Assembly (NCBI RefSeq): GCF_000183545.2
Contig: NZ_JH976535.1
Span: 1,355,890 to 1,419,889 of the forward strand
Source: Thermaerobacter subterraneus DSM 13965
GTDB taxonomy: Bacteria; Bacillota; Sulfobacillia; Thermaerobacterales; Thermaerobacteraceae
Reading direction: 5' to 3'
Length of the DNA stretch: 64,000 nt
The position numbers were made by a program, and so were the translations under genes. Positions 54,539 to 63,849 of this stretch are shown here, piece by piece (the first letter of the stretch is position 1; every line of letters starts with the position of its first letter). Under the pieces are notes generated by a model. That model did not search any database. It was given only the letters and a program-made list of their open reading frames with translations, and was not told the origin of the DNA.

Positions 54539-56722
54539 TCAGGCGTCGCGCCGGGCCCGCCCTTCGGCCCCGGCGGCCAGTTCTTCCTGCTCGCCGTGCT
54601 GCAGCAGCCAGAGGCGGTGGTAGAGGCCACCCCGGGCCAGCAGCTCCCGGTGGGTGCCCACCTCCCGGATGCGTCCCCGGTGCAGCACGATGATGCGGTC
54701 CGCGTGCTGGATGGTGGAGAGCCGGTGGGCGACGATCAGCGTGGTCCGGCCCCGGGTCAGCTGCCGCAGCGCCTCCTGGATCAGCTGCTCCGTCTCCGTG
54801 TCGATGTTGGCCGTGGCCTCGTCCAGCACCAGGATGGTGGGATCGTACGCCAGGGCGCGGGCGAAGGCCAGCAGCTGGCGCTGGCCCGCCGACAGGGTCG
54901 AACCCCGCTCCGTCACGGGCTCGTCGTAGCCCCGCGGCAGGCGCCGGATGAACTCGTCGGCCCGGGTGAGCCGGGCGGCCCGCTCCACGGCGGCGTCGGA
55001 GATGGCCGGGTTCCAGAGGCGGATGTTGTCGCGGATGGTGCCGGTGAACAGGAACACGTCCTGCTGGACCACGGCGATGTGGCGGCGCAGCTCCTCCTGG
55101 GGCCATTCCCGCACATCGATGCCGTCCACCCGCACGGCGCCCCGCTGGACGTCGTAGAAGCGGGCCATCAGGCTGAGGATCGACGTCTTGCCGGCGCCCG
55201 TGTGGCCGACGAAGGCCACCGTCTCGCCGGGTTCGACCCGGAAGGACACGTCCTGCAGCACCCACTCCTCGTCCCGGTAGGCGAACCAGACGTGATCGAA
55301 CTCCACGGCTCCCCGCACCCGGGCCGGCACCCGGGGACGGGCGGGGTCGACCACCGCCGGCGGCGTGTCCAGGACCCCGAAGATGCGCTCCGCCGAGGCC
55401 ATGGCGGACTGGAGGATGTTGAACTTCTCGGCCAGCTCGGTGATGGGCCGGAAGAACCGCTGCACGTACTGGATGAAGGCCACCAGGACGCCCAGCTCCA
55501 GCTGCCGGCCCAGCACCTGGGCGCCGCCGTAGGCCACCACCAGGGCCAGGGCCAGGGACGACAGGAAGTCGATCACCGGGCGGAACACGGCGAAGATGGT
55601 GACCTGGCGCATGGTGGCCTGGAAGTAGGACCGGTTGATCTGGTCGAACTCGGCGAACTGCTCCCGCTCCCGGCGGAAGACCTGGATGATCCGCATCCCC
55701 GAGATGTTCTCGGACAGGAAGGCGTTGATCCGGGCCAGCCGCACCCGCACCTGGCGGTAGGCCGCCCGCGCCTGGGTGCGGAACACGGCCGCCGCCACCA
55801 CCACCAGGGGCAGCACGGCAAAGGCGGTCAGGGCCAGGCGGGCGTTGTAGGCCAGCATGATGCCGGCGATGCCCAAGAGCACGAACAGGTCGCGGAAGAG
55901 GTTGACCACCACGCTGGTGTACATCTCGTTGAGGGTCTCCACGTCGTTGGTGACCCGGGTGACGAGCCGCCCCACGGGGTTGCGGTCGAAGTAGCCCAGG
56001 TGCATCCGCTGCAGGTGGCCGAAGACCTGGCGGCGGATCTCGGCCACGATCCGCTGGGCCGTCCGGTGCAGCAGGTAGCCCTGGGTGTAGGCCAGCAGGA
56101 AGGCCGTGGCCGCCAGCGCCAGGTAGAGCCCGGCGATGCGGGCCACGGCGGCCCGTTCGGGCTGGCGGAACTGGTGCAGCTCCGTCCGGCTGAGCAGCCG
56201 CGCCGGCAGGGCCCGGGGCGCCGCGCCTGGACCGTCTCCCGCCCCCGCGGGGGCGAGGATCACCGTCTGGCCGCCGGCCTCCGCTACCTGGAGGCGGGCG
56301 GGCGGTGCGGTGACCGGTTCGTCCCCGACCTGGACCAGGTAGTGCTGGCCGCCCTGGGCCTCCAGGACCTGGTATCGGCCGGCGGCGCGCTGGGCGGGGC
56401 CCAGGAAGCCGTCCGGCAGGCGGTCTTCCCGCAGGAAGAACCGGCCCTCGAAGGCCACGGCCTCGCGCTGCAGGCCCTCGGGCAGCTGCTCCAGGGCCGC
56501 GGGGGCCAGGGCGATGCGCGGCCGGTCGGCCGCCCGCAGGTGGTGGTCGATGGCCGTACGGATGAGCAACGGACCCGCCAGGTCGGCGGCCGTCACCAGA
56601 AGGAGCAGGCCGATGCTGACCAGGATCCACCCCAGGTGCGGCCGCGCATAACCCAGCAGGCGCCGCATCAGGCGACCGTCGTAGATCTTGCCGAGATGCT
56701 CGTCTTCCCGGTAGTCCTCCAT
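54539..56722 (-). CDS. Heterodimeric ABC exporter subunit with consensus ATP site (TM288/BmrD-like)
   Basis: A 727-residue half-transporter: six transmembrane helices then an ATPase domain. Walker A is GHTGAGKTSI, the signature is LSAGQRQLLAFARAL (variant), Walker B with catalytic Glu is ILVLDEATANID, and the switch is VAHRL. Between TM1 (about 30-52) and TM2 (about 197-218) lies an insert of about 130 residues with beta-rich sequence (VAFEGRFFLREDRLP, YQVLEAQGGQHYLVQVGDE), probably extracytoplasmic. The partner gene is directly upstream. Such pairs export drugs or lipids. Confidence 0.92.
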   Translation of the reverse strand: MEDYREDEHLGKIYDGRLMRRLLGYARPHLGWILVSIGLLLLVTAADLAGPLLIRTAIDHHLRAADRPRIALAPAALEQLPEGLQREAVAFEGRFFLREDRLPDGFLGPAQRAAGRYQVLEAQGGQHYLVQVGDEPVTAPPARLQVAEAGGQTVILAPAGAGDGPGAAPRALPARLLSRTELHQFRQPERAAVARIAGLYLALAATAFLLAYTQGYLLHRTAQRIVAEIRRQVFGHLQRMHLGYFDRNPVGRLVTRVTNDVETLNEMYTSVVVNLFRDLFVLLGIAGIMLAYNARLALTAFAVLPLVVVAAAVFRTQARAAYRQVRVRLARINAFLSENISGMRIIQVFRREREQFAEFDQINRSYFQATMRQVTIFAVFRPVIDFLSSLALALVVAYGGAQVLGRQLELGVLVAFIQYVQRFFRPITELAEKFNILQSAMASAERIFGVLDTPPAVVDPARPRVPARVRGAVEFDHVWFAYRDEEWVLQDVSFRVEPGETVAFVGHTGAGKTSILSLMARFYDVQRGAVRVDGIDVREWPQEELRRHIAVVQQDVFLFTGTIRDNIRLWNPAISDAAVERAARLTRADEFIRRLPRGYDEPVTERGSTLSAGQRQLLAFARALAYDPTILVLDEATANIDTETEQLIQEALRQLTRGRTTLIVAHRLSTIQHADRIIVLHRGRIREVGTHRELLARGGLYHRLWLLQHGEQEELAAGAEGRARRDA

Positions 56723-56840
56723 GATGCCGCAAAGGCTCCTCTCTCGCTGCCATGCCCTCCGCGGCGGGCTCCTGCCCGCGGCTTTGGCCCCGGCACCGGC
56801 CGCAGGTCCAGGCGCCGGCAGGCCGCCGGGGCGGGTGCCG

Positions 56841-58592
56841 TCACTCCGCGGCGATCTGTTCCTCCAGCCGCTGGCGGCGGTAGAGCCGGTAGTACTCGCC
56901 GCGGCGGGCCAGCAGCTCCTGATGGGTGCCCCGTTCGATGACCCGCCCGCCGTCCAGCACCAGGATCTCGTCGGCGTGCTGGACCGTCGAGACCCGGTGG
57001 GAGATCAGGATGGTGGTGCGGCGGGCCATGATCTCCCGCAGCCGCTGCAGGATGCGGCTCTCCGTCTGGCTGTCCACGGCGGAGAGGCAGTCGTCCAGGA
57101 TCAGGATCGGCGGGTCCTTGAGCAGCGCCCGGGCGATGCTGATCCGCTGGCGCTGGCCGCCGGAGAGGGTGACCCCGCGCTCGCCCACCGGCGTGTCGAA
57201 GCCCCGGGGAAAACCGCGGATGTCCTCTTCCACCTGGGCGTCGCGGGCCGCCGCCACCACGGCCTCCCGGGACCACTGGCCGGGGGCGAAGGCGATGTTC
57301 TCCGCGATGGTCTTCGAGAAAAGGAAGTGATCCTGGGGCACGTAACCGATGTCCCGGCGCAGCACCTCCAGCGGGATCTGGCGCACGTCGACGCCGTCGA
57401 TGAACACCGTGCCGGCGGGCGGGTCGTAGACCCGGACCAGCAGGTTGGCCAGGGTGGTCTTGCCGGAGCCCGTGCGCCCGATCAGAGCCAGGGTGCGGCC
57501 GGGCTCGACCGTCACCGTCAGGTCCTGCAGGGCCGGGGGCAGCTCGGGGCGGTAGCGGAAGGTGAGGCCGCGGATCTCGATGCGGCCGGCCAGGCGCTCC
57601 ACGGGGGCCGGCCGGGGAGCGTCGGTGATCTCGGGCCGCTCGGCCAGGATGGCATCGATCCGCTCCATGGAGGCGGCGCCGCGCTCCAGCAGGTTGACCA
57701 CCCAGCCCACCGCCAGCATGGGCCACACCAGCATGCCCAGGTAGCTGATGAAGGCGACGAAGTCGCCCAGGCTGATGATCCCGTCCAGCACCAGCGACCC
57801 GCCGTAACCCACCACGATGACGAAGCCCAGGCCGGCCAGGAAGTCGATCAGGGGGTCGAAGGCGGCATCCACCCGGTGGAGGTGCAGGTTGGCCTCCAGG
57901 TAGCGCCGGTTGACCCGCTCGAAGGCCTGTTCTTCCGCCTGGGTGCGGGAGAAGGCTTTCACCACGCGGATGCCCGAGAGGTTCTCCTGCACCCGGTCGG
58001 TGAGGTCGCTGAAGATGTCCTGGACGCGGCGGAACCGGGCATGGATCGCCCGGCCCAGCCCCCAGGAAGACAGGGCCAGCAGGGGCAGGGGGGCCAGGCC
58101 CAGCAGGGTCAGCCGCCAGTCGATGGTCAGCAGCATCACCGCCAGGGTGCCGGTGCTCATCATGAGCGAGTCGGCGAGCATCAGCACGCCGGGGCCCACG
58201 GCCATGCGCACCGCCTGCAGGTCGTTGGTGGCGTGGGCCATGAGGTCGCCCGTCTTGTGATGATTGAAGTAGTTGGCGGAGAGGCCCAGCAGGTGGCCGA
58301 ACAGGCGCTCCCGCAGCTCGCGCTCGATCCGCCACGAGGTCCCGAACACGTAGATCCGCCAGAAATAGCGAAAGATTCCCACGCCGATGGCCAGGCCGAC
58401 GATGAGCCCGGCGTAGCGCAGGACGCCCGCCATGTCCAGGGCGCCGCGGTCCAGGGCGTCGGTGAAGCCGCCCACCAGCCGGGGAATCACCAGCTGCAGG
58501 ACGTCGGTGGCCAGCAGGGCACCCACACCCAGGGCATAGCGGTGCCAGTGGGGGCGGATGAGGCGAAGGAGGAAGGTCATGCGCTTGCCCAA
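56841..58592 (-). CDS. Heterodimeric ABC exporter subunit with degenerate ATP site (TM287/BmrC-like)
   Basis: A half-transporter of about 583 residues with six transmembrane helices and an ATPase domain. Walker A is GRTGSGKTTLAN and the signature is the canonical [16 protein letters not shown]. Walker B reads ILILDDCLSAVD, with Asp in place of the catalytic Glu, the degenerate-site hallmark of TM287/BmrC-type partners. It pairs with the downstream subunit, which has the normal Glu and the variant signature. The TTG at 58592 follows GGATGGAG at 5 bases; the ATG at 58580 is an alternative. An extended -10 promoter lies 55 bases upstream. Confidence 0.92.
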   Translation of the reverse strand: MGKRMTFLLRLIRPHWHRYALGVGALLATDVLQLVIPRLVGGFTDALDRGALDMAGVLRYAGLIVGLAIGVGIFRYFWRIYVFGTSWRIERELRERLFGHLLGLSANYFNHHKTGDLMAHATNDLQAVRMAVGPGVLMLADSLMMSTGTLAVMLLTIDWRLTLLGLAPLPLLALSSWGLGRAIHARFRRVQDIFSDLTDRVQENLSGIRVVKAFSRTQAEEQAFERVNRRYLEANLHLHRVDAAFDPLIDFLAGLGFVIVVGYGGSLVLDGIISLGDFVAFISYLGMLVWPMLAVGWVVNLLERGAASMERIDAILAERPEITDAPRPAPVERLAGRIEIRGLTFRYRPELPPALQDLTVTVEPGRTLALIGRTGSGKTTLANLLVRVYDPPAGTVFIDGVDVRQIPLEVLRRDIGYVPQDHFLFSKTIAENIAFAPGQWSREAVVAAARDAQVEEDIRGFPRGFDTPVGERGVTLSGGQRQRISIARALLKDPPILILDDCLSAVDSQTESRILQRLREIMARRTTILISHRVSTVQHADEILVLDGGRVIERGTHQELLARRGEYYRLYRRQRLEEQIAAE

Positions 58593-58646
58593 GGGGGCTC
58601 CATCCTTTCCCGTTCTCCCGGCTCCCGAAAATTCCGGCAAGCTATG

Positions 58647-58655
58647 AGTATAGCA
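58647..58655 (-). promoter_or_regulatory. Extended -10 promoter of the ABC exporter operon
   Basis: The minus strand reads TGCTATACT, an extended -10 with TATACT, in an A/T-rich island unusual for this region. No good -35 is present 17 bases upstream. Transcription would start about 45 bases before the exporter TTG. Confidence 0.55.
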
Positions 58656-58796
58656 CAGGAACCGGACCCTTTCGGGGCGGCGACCCCCTCATTGCCCGGC
58701 GGTCCTGCGAAGGTTATCGGTAAGCGGCCGGGGCCGGTCGTCCCGGCCGGGCCCATCGGCTGCGATGGTCCACCCCCCAGGGTACTCCCCCTGTCT

Positions 58797-58835
58797 CGCG
58801 CGAAGGGGGCCGCCGGCGGCGGTCCCCTTCGCGCG
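58797..58835 (-). terminator. Perfect 12-bp hairpin after the nucleoside transporter operon
   Basis: CGCGCGAAGGGG (58797-58808) pairs perfectly with CCCCTTCGCGCG (58824-58835). The 15-base loop can itself fold (GCCGCC/GGCGGC). It lies 125 bases beyond the stop of the last nucleoside-permease gene, as read on the minus strand. There is no T-tract, so factor-independent termination is uncertain. The rest of 58593-58959 holds no gene. Confidence 0.55.
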
Positions 58836-58959
58836 CATCGTTCTCGGTTGTGCCCCGGTTTCGAGGGCGGTGGCGCATCCTGCCGGCCCGCGGGCCCCGC
58901 CTTGACGGCGCCCCCGCAGGCATCGCACGGGAGCCGGCCCGCCCGGGCCGGCGGCCGGC

Positions 58960-59874
58960 CTACTCCTCGCCGCGGCTGTAGTGGGTTCCCACCGCCGCCG
59001 GCGGGGTCGACCGCCGCATCACCCCGGCCAGCACCAGCAGGGTCACCACGTAGGGCACCATCTCGAGGAACTGGTAGGGAATGGCCACGTTGGCCTGGAT
59101 AGAGAGCGCCTCGGCGGCGCCGAACAAAAGGGAGGCCAGGGCGGCGCCCACCGGGGACCAGTTACCGAAGATCATGGCGGCCAGGGCGACGAAACCCCGG
59201 CCCTGGGTCATCCCCTCCACGTACACGTGGTTGAGCTCGACCACCAGATAGGATCCGGCCAGCCCGGCGAACAGGCCGCTCAGCACCACGCCGGTGATGC
59301 GCATGGCCTCCACGTTGACCCCCAGGGTGTCGGCCGCCAGGGGGTTCTCGCCGCACGCCCTCAGGCGCAGGCCGAAGGGGGTCCGTTGCTGGACGTACCA
59401 CACCAGCAGGATCAACAGCAGGCCCGCCGGGACCAGCGGCGAGATGTCCCCCAGGTAGGGTACGGGCAGCGCCGGCAGCCCTTCGACCCGGGGGGACGTG
59501 GTGGCCGTGCCGAAGGCCCGGTAGCTGCCGATGCGCACCAGGCCCGCGGCCAGCAGGTTGATCGCCACGCCGCTGACGATGTGGTCGATGCGGAAGCGGA
59601 CGGCGGCCACGGCGTGCACCACGGCCAGGGCGGCGCCCGCCAGGGCGCCCGCCACGATGCCGGCCAGCGGCCCGGCGGTGATGCCCACCCAGGCGGAGCA
59701 GAAGGCTCCGAACAGCATCATGCCCTCGAGGCCGATGTTCACCACGCCGCCCAGCTCGGTGAAGGTGGCGCCCACGCTGGTGATCAGCACGGGCAGGGCC
59801 AGGCGCAGGGTGGCGGCGATGAGGGCCACCAGAGCCACCAGCAGGGCCGGGGACGACGCGTCAGGCGCCGGCAT
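58960..59874 (-). CDS. Nucleoside ABC transporter permease 2 (NupQ/YufQ-like)
   Basis: A 304-residue polytopic permease of the BPD_transp_2 family. LPVLITSVGATFTELGGVVN, IGLEGMMLFGAFCSAWVG, RIDHIVSGVAINLLAAGL and the conserved LRLRACGENPLAADTLGVNV are typical of the second nucleoside permease. The ATG at 59874 overlaps the 3' end of the first permease by 14 bases. It is the last gene of the BMP-ATPase-permease-permease operon. Confidence 0.93.
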   Translation of the reverse strand: MPAPDASSPALLVALVALIAATLRLALPVLITSVGATFTELGGVVNIGLEGMMLFGAFCSAWVGITAGPLAGIVAGALAGAALAVVHAVAAVRFRIDHIVSGVAINLLAAGLVRIGSYRAFGTATTSPRVEGLPALPVPYLGDISPLVPAGLLLILLVWYVQQRTPFGLRLRACGENPLAADTLGVNVEAMRITGVVLSGLFAGLAGSYLVVELNHVYVEGMTQGRGFVALAAMIFGNWSPVGAALASLLFGAAEALSIQANVAIPYQFLEMVPYVVTLLVLAGVMRRSTPPAAVGTHYSRGEE

Positions 59875-61105
59875 GGTGTCCCTCCTCTCCCGTGGCGGCG
59901 GCCGCCTGGGCCTCCCCGCCGGAACGCGGCCGGGCTTCGCCGGGCCGCCCCGCCTGCGGGCCGGCGGCCAGGGAGCCCGTTCCTCCCGCGCCGGTGGCGC
60001 CCCGTTCCTGGCCGGCCAGGATGCGAGCCCGCTCCCAGCGGCGCAGCCAGCGGCCCGCCACGGCCGAGGTGATCAGCATGGTCAGGATGATGACGCCTTC
60101 CATCACCGTGATGACCTCGCGCGGCACGTCGGCCAGGGCCTGCACGCCCAGGCCGCCCCGCTGCAGGAACGCGAAGAGGAACGACGCCAGCACGATGCCC
60201 GCAGGGTGGTTCGCGCCCAAAAGGGCGACGGCGATCCCCGTGAAGCCGTAACCGCGCGGGAAATCGATGTCCAGGTAACCGAAGTAGCCCAGCAGGTCCG
60301 ACATGCCGACCAGGCCGGCCAGCGCGCCGCTGAGCAGGAGGGCCCGGCGCTGCACGGCGGGCACGGGGATCCCGGCCGCCCGGGCGGCCTCGGGGTTGAG
60401 TCCCACGGACCGCAATTCGAAGCCCAGGGGGGTCCGCCAGAGCAGCAGGTAGACCACCAGGGCCATGGCCAGGGCCACGGGGAAGAACCAGTCCAGAGCC
60501 ACCGACGGGCGCAGGTGGATGCCCAGCGCCTCGGCCAGCCCGTGGATGCGCGGGATGCGGGCCGTGGCGGCGATCTCGGGCATGCGGACACGCGTGGTGC
60601 CCGCCTGGCTGGGGTCGCGGAAGACGTCCCCGATCAGCCAGAGCAGCAGCGACGTGGCGATGAAGTTCAGCATGATGGTGCTGATGACCTCGTGCACCCC
60701 GCGCCGCACCTTGAGCTCCGCAGGCAGCCAGGCCCACAGGGCCCCGCCGGCCACGCCCGCCAGGACGGTCAGGGGCAGGTGCAGCACCGCCGGCAGGCCC
60801 GCCAGGTAGATGCCGGCCAGGGAGGCGGTGAAGGCGGCGATGAGGTACTGGCCTTCCACCCCGATGTTGAACAGGCCGGCGCGGAAGCTCAGGGCGACGG
60901 CCAGGCCCGACAGGATCAGGGGGGTCATGCGCGACAGGACGCCGGCGATGCTGTCGGCGCTGGAGAGGTTGTAGGTCAGCATCACCTGGAGGACTTCCAG
61001 GGGATGGCCGCCCGTCAGCAGCACCACCACGGCCCCGATGAGCCCCGCCAGCACCAGGGCCACCACGGGGACTGCGGCGTAGAGCAGCGTGCGGGCTACC
61101 TTCAT
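59861..61105 (-). CDS. Nucleoside ABC transporter permease 1 (NupP/YufP-like)
   Basis: A 414-residue permease of the BPD_transp_2 family. SRMTPLILSGLAVALSFRAG, FNIGVEGQYLIAAFTASLAG, VHEVISTIMLNFIATSLLLW and LRSVGLNPEAARAAGIPV are family signatures. The C-terminal 50 residues are Gly/Ala-rich and hydrophilic. Its ATG at 61105 overlaps the stop of the ATPase gene (ATGA). Confidence 0.93.
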   Translation of the reverse strand: MKVARTLLYAAVPVVALVLAGLIGAVVVLLTGGHPLEVLQVMLTYNLSSADSIAGVLSRMTPLILSGLAVALSFRAGLFNIGVEGQYLIAAFTASLAGIYLAGLPAVLHLPLTVLAGVAGGALWAWLPAELKVRRGVHEVISTIMLNFIATSLLLWLIGDVFRDPSQAGTTRVRMPEIAATARIPRIHGLAEALGIHLRPSVALDWFFPVALAMALVVYLLLWRTPLGFELRSVGLNPEAARAAGIPVPAVQRRALLLSGALAGLVGMSDLLGYFGYLDIDFPRGYGFTGIAVALLGANHPAGIVLASFLFAFLQRGGLGVQALADVPREVITVMEGVIILTMLITSAVAGRWLRRWERARILAGQERGATGAGGTGSLAAGPQAGRPGEARPRSGGEAQAAAATGEEGHHAGA

Positions 61106-62631
61106 GCCGTCTCACCCCCCGCCAGCATCAACCGGCCCAGCCGCTCGGCCGTGGCCTCTTCCCGGGAGAGCTCGCCCGCCAGCCGGCCCCGCACCAGCAC
61201 GCCCACCCGATCGGCGAGGGCCAGGATCTCCTCCAGGTCCGCCGAGATCAAGAGGATCCCCAGCCCGCGGGCCCGGGCGGCCAGCAACTGCCCCCAGACG
61301 AACTCGATGGCACCCACGTCCAGGCCGCGGGTGGGCTGGGCCGCCACGATCAGCCGGGGCTGCCGTTCCAGCTCCCGGGCCAGGATCAGCTTCTGCTGGT
61401 TGCCCCCCGAGAGGGCGGCGGCGGGCACGTCGAGGGAAGGGGTGCGCACGTCGTAGCGGGCCACGTACCGGGCGACCCGCTCCCGGATGGAGCGGGGGTG
61501 GTAGAACCAGCCGCGGCGCCAGGTGCGGTCGCGGTGGCTGCCCAGCATGGCGTTCTCCCACAGGGTCATGGGCAAGACCAGCGCCTGGCGGTGGCGGTCT
61601 TCGGGAATCACCGCCACGCCCTCGGCCCGGCGCCGGGCCACGCTCCACCCCGAGGCGTCCCGGCCGAAGATCTCGACCCGCCCGCGGGTCACCGGGCGCA
61701 GTCCGGTGACCACCTGGACCAGCTCCGCCTGGCCGTTGCCCTCCACCCCGGCGATGGCGTAGATCTCGCCGGGGTACACCGTGATGCGGATGTCCTCAAG
61801 CACGGTGCGCGACCCCTCGACGCAGGTCACGTCCTGCAGGGAGAGGAGGGGTGCCGGTTCTTGCTGCGGCGGCGGCGCGGGCCGGTCCAGGTGGAAGAGC
61901 ACCGGGCGCCCCACCATCATCTCGGCCAGATGGGGCTTGGTGGCTTCCCGGGCCTCCACCGTCCCGATCACCCGGCCGCGGCGCAGCACCGTGATGCGGT
62001 CGGCGATGGCCAGCACCTCGTCCAGCTTGTGGCTGATGAAGAGCACCGTCTTCCCCTGCTGGCGCAGCTCCCTGAGGTGGCGGAAGAGCTCCTCCACCTC
62101 CTGGGGCACCAGCACCGCCGTGGGCTCGTCAAGGATGAGCAGCTGGGCGCCCCGGTAGAGCACCTTGAGGATCTCCACCCGCTGCTGCTGGCCCACGGAA
62201 AGCCCGGCTACCCGGGCATCGGGGTCCACGTCCAGATGGTAGCGGCGGGCGAGCTCGGCCACCCGGGCCCGGGCGGCCGCCAGGTCCAGCCGGGCCGCGG
62301 ATCCCGGCTCGCTGCCGAGCACCACGTTCTCCGTCACGGTGAAGCGCGGCACCAGCATGAAGTGCTGGTGGACCATGCCGATGCCCAGCTGGGCCGCGTG
62401 GCGCGGGCCGCGCAGGCGTACCGGCCGCCCCTCTAGGCGCACCTCCCCGGCATCGGGCTCGTACAGCCCGGCCAGGATCTTCATCAGGGTCGACTTGCCG
62501 GCGCCGTTTTCGCCTACGATGGCGTGGATCTCACCGCGGCGGACGGCAAAGCTGATGTCGTCGTTGGCCACCAGGCCCGGAAAGCGCTTGGTGATGTGGC
62601 GGACCTCCAGCATCCACTCCGCGTCGGGCAC
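61102..62631 (-). CDS. Nucleoside ABC transporter ATPase, tandem domains (NupO/YufO-like)
   Basis: About 509 residues with two fused ATPase domains. The first has Walker A GENGAGKSTLMK, LSVGQQQRVEILKVLY and LLILDEPTAVLVPQE. The second has the degenerate GVEGNGQAEL in place of Walker A, then LSGGNQQKLILAREL and the variant LIVAAQPTRGLD, as in sugar/nucleoside importers. The GTG at 62631 was chosen because GGGAGG lies 8 bases upstream; the GTG at 62640 overlaps that Shine-Dalgarno. Confidence 0.93.
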   Translation of the reverse strand: MPDAEWMLEVRHITKRFPGLVANDDISFAVRRGEIHAIVGENGAGKSTLMKILAGLYEPDAGEVRLEGRPVRLRGPRHAAQLGIGMVHQHFMLVPRFTVTENVVLGSEPGSAARLDLAAARARVAELARRYHLDVDPDARVAGLSVGQQQRVEILKVLYRGAQLLILDEPTAVLVPQEVEELFRHLRELRQQGKTVLFISHKLDEVLAIADRITVLRRGRVIGTVEAREATKPHLAEMMVGRPVLFHLDRPAPPPQQEPAPLLSLQDVTCVEGSRTVLEDIRITVYPGEIYAIAGVEGNGQAELVQVVTGLRPVTRGRVEIFGRDASGWSVARRRAEGVAVIPEDRHRQALVLPMTLWENAMLGSHRDRTWRRGWFYHPRSIRERVARYVARYDVRTPSLDVPAAALSGGNQQKLILARELERQPRLIVAAQPTRGLDVGAIEFVWGQLLAARARGLGILLISADLEEILALADRVGVLVRGRLAGELSREEATAERLGRLMLAGGETA

Positions 62632-62772
62632 GACCGGCACCTCCCTGCGCCGCTGCCGCCGGGCACGGGCAGGGGACGGCCCCGTGCCGTCCCCTGCGGT
62701 GGAATCCGGCCAGAGGTTCCCTGCCCCGGCCGCAGCGCGCTGTGCCCGGCACGCCTGCAGCGGCCGCGCGGC

Positions 62773-63849
62773 TCACACGTCGCCCGGCGTCTCGGGCACC
62801 TGAATCTCGCCGCTGATGATCTTCTCCTTGAGCTCGTCCAGCTGGGCGGTGATGTCCTCGATCAGGGAGCGGTTCTTGTCGTTGACGGCGTAGCCGACGC
62901 CGTCTTCCTTCAGGCCGTAGGCGTGGAGGCCGGCCTTGAAGTTGTCTTCCACCACGGAGCGGATGACGTCGTAGACGGCCACGTCGACCCGCTTCACCAT
63001 GGAGGTCAGGATCACGTCGGCGTAGTCCGGCGCCGTCAGCGACTGGTCGGCGTCGACGCCGATGGCCAGCTTGCCCTGCTGCTTGACGGCCTCGAACACG
63101 CCCTTGCCGGTGCCGCCGGCCGCGTGGTAGATCACGTCGGCGCCCTGCTGGATCTGGGCCAGGGCCAGCTCGCGGCCCTTGGTGGGATTGTTGAACGCTT
63201 CGCCGGTGGTGCCGGCGTAGTCGGACAGGACCTTGATGTCCGGGTTGATGTACTTGGCACCGGCCCGGTAGCCGGCCTCGAACCGCTCGATCAGAGGCGT
63301 CTTCATGCCGCCCACGAAGCCGATGGTGCCGGTCTGGGTCTTGAGGGCCGCGGCCGCGCCGACCAGGAAGGAGCCTTCATGTTCCTTGAAGGTCAGGCAG
63401 GCCACGTTGTCCAGGGGCTCCTCGGGGCAGGAGTCGACGATGGCGAACTTGACCTCCGGATATTCCTTCGCCACGGCGGTGATGGCATCGGTGAAGAGGA
63501 AGCCGACGCCGATCACCAGGTCATAGCCCTGGTCTGCAAAAGTCCGCAGCAGGTCTTCCCGGTTCTGGCCGCCGGCGTCGGGTTCGGCGTCCTGGGCCTC
63601 GACCTTGTCGCCGAACTCCTGGATCGCCTTTTCCAGGCCGGCGTAGGCCATGTCGTTGAACGACTGGTCGCCCCGGCCGCCCACGTCGTACACCAGGCCG
63701 ACGCGCACCTTGGTTTCCTGGCCGCCGCCGCCGCCGTTGCCACCCTGGTCCTGGGAGCCGCCTCCACCCCCGCCGCACGCGGAGAGGATGAGGGATCCCG
63801 CCACCATGAGGGCCAGACCTAGCGTCCGGCCTCGGGCTCGCCCGCGCAT
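62773..63849 (-). CDS. BMP-family nucleoside-binding lipoprotein (BmpA/PnrA/NupN-like)
   Basis: A 358-residue lipoprotein. The signal peptide has lipobox LILSAC followed by a glycine-rich tether. The Bmp domain contains VGLVYDVGGRGDQSFNDMAY, the split DLVIGVGFLFTDAITAVA, KFAIVDSC, FKEHEGSFLVGAAAALKT, FVGGMKTPLIERFEAGYRAG and VIYHAAGGTGKGVFEA. It delivers purine or other nucleosides to the permeases encoded downstream. The ATG at 63849 follows GGGGGG by 6 bases. It heads the operon; the remaining 151 bases to the window edge show no clear promoter. Confidence 0.95.
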   Translation of the reverse strand: MRGRARGRTLGLALMVAGSLILSACGGGGGGSQDQGGNGGGGGQETKVRVGLVYDVGGRGDQSFNDMAYAGLEKAIQEFGDKVEAQDAEPDAGGQNREDLLRTFADQGYDLVIGVGFLFTDAITAVAKEYPEVKFAIVDSCPEEPLDNVACLTFKEHEGSFLVGAAAALKTQTGTIGFVGGMKTPLIERFEAGYRAGAKYINPDIKVLSDYAGTTGEAFNNPTKGRELALAQIQQGADVIYHAAGGTGKGVFEAVKQQGKLAIGVDADQSLTAPDYADVILTSMVKRVDVAVYDVIRSVVEDNFKAGLHAYGLKEDGVGYAVNDKNRSLIEDITAQLDELKEKIISGEIQVPETPGDV

